5,136 bases of DNA from an uncultured Selenomonadales bacterium (lineage in GTDB: Bacteria > Bacillota > Negativicutes > Selenomonadales > Selenomonadaceae), in NCBI GenBank assembly GCA_947305445.1, contig CAMZDU010000114.1, positions 1 to 5,136 of the forward strand, written 5' to 3'. Below are positions 4,893-5,136 of this stretch, one piece after another. The number at the start of each line of letters is the position of its first letter. Position 1 is the first letter of the stretch. The notes under the pieces are model-generated. The model ran no database searches and was not told the DNA's origin. It saw only the letters and a program-made list of their open reading frames with translations. The position numbers and the translations under genes were made by a program.

Positions 4893-5136
4893 ATGAAAAA
4901 ATTTTTCTTGAGCGTGGCGGCAATAATTTTAATCGCGGCGTTGATCTTCGGCAATGCCTCTGCGGCACAGCAAATTTTCGGTTCACGAGACGCGGCACGT
5001 TGGACTCAGAAAGTCGACACGCGAAACTTTCCGCAGGAAGTCTTGCGGCTGGTCAATATCGAACGCACAAAAGTCGGACTTGCGCCGCTAAAGTTTGCCG
5101 ACGATTTGGCGGCCAGTGCCTTCGTCCGTGCGACGG
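4893..5136 (+). CDS. Secreted CAP-domain (SCP/YkwD-like) protein, N-terminal part
   Basis: Eighty-one codons are present and the frame is open to the right edge. Residues 1-24 form a signal peptide (MKKFFLSVAAIILIAALIFG..., cleavage near ASA/A). After a linker, FPQEVLRLVNIERTKVGLAPLKFADDLAASA (46-76) is the first helix and strand of a bacterial CAP domain: the pattern L-x-L-x-N-x-x-R-x-x-x-G-x-x-P-L followed by L-x-x-x-A is diagnostic. The later conserved His and Glu residues lie outside the window. CAP proteins in bacteria are secreted, often surface-associated, and of mostly unknown biochemical activity. The gene follows the SGNH hydrolase by 60 bp in the same direction and may be co-transcribed with it or use the TATAAT at 4844. 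Confidence 0.85.
   Translation, partial: MKKFFLSVAAIILIAALIFGNASAAQQIFGSRDAARWTQKVDTRNFPQEVLRLVNIERTKVGLAPLKFADDLAASAFVRAT

Noticed and set aside
1..5136. CRISPR array, tRNA or rRNA gene
   Set aside because: No regularly spaced repeats, tRNA cloverleaf or conserved rRNA sequence was seen on either strand. The only tandem repeat is the heptamer at 1431-1465.

Overview
The window most likely comes from a diderm (outer-membrane-bearing) Firmicute, probably a Negativicutes/Selenomonadales-type anaerobe. This is inferred from two things seen together. One is a set of outer-membrane genes: an LptA/OstA-like periplasmic protein and a small beta-barrel ending in a C-terminal Phe. The other is Firmicute-style translation starts, with strong GGAGG-type Shine-Dalgarno sites and one TTG start. 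I cannot fix genus or species from the sequence alone. Base composition is mixed, with GC-rich codons broken up by many A/T tracts of the AAAATTTT type in Lys/Asn/Phe codons.

Layout. Positions 1-98 look like the right end of an IS200/IS605-family element: a TnpB C-terminal remnant, a terminal hairpin and a TTCAC edge. Positions 99-244 are non-coding and hold only a weak terminator-like hairpin. A minus-strand cluster of four genes then runs from 3696 down to 245. In transcription order these are an LptA/OstA-like exported protein, an unrecognised 176-residue exported protein, a CydD-like ABC half-transporter, and a small outer-membrane beta-barrel. The gaps are 34 bp, a 43-bp overlap and 47 bp, so the four are probably one operon. 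Positions 3697-3875 are the divergent intergenic region, with a good extended -10 promoter for the plus strand and an 8-bp inverted repeat. On the plus strand follow a secreted SGNH/GDSL hydrolase with an N-terminal Fn3-like domain (3876-4832) and the first 81 codons of a secreted CAP-domain (YkwD/SCP-like) protein that runs off the window.

All six proteins encoded outside the IS element are either exported or sit in a membrane, so the region is a cell-envelope neighbourhood. The lptA-like, ABC and beta-barrel genes could support transport to or assembly of the outer membrane, but the ABC protein itself resembles CydD of the thiol exporter CydDC rather than an Lpt ATPase, and no CydC partner is present. 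The most unusual detail is an in-frame heptanucleotide repeat (consensus AATTAGG, five units) inside the ATP-binding domain of the CydD-like gene, replacing the segment that normally precedes the Q-loop. I did not find clear evidence of a wholly new system.
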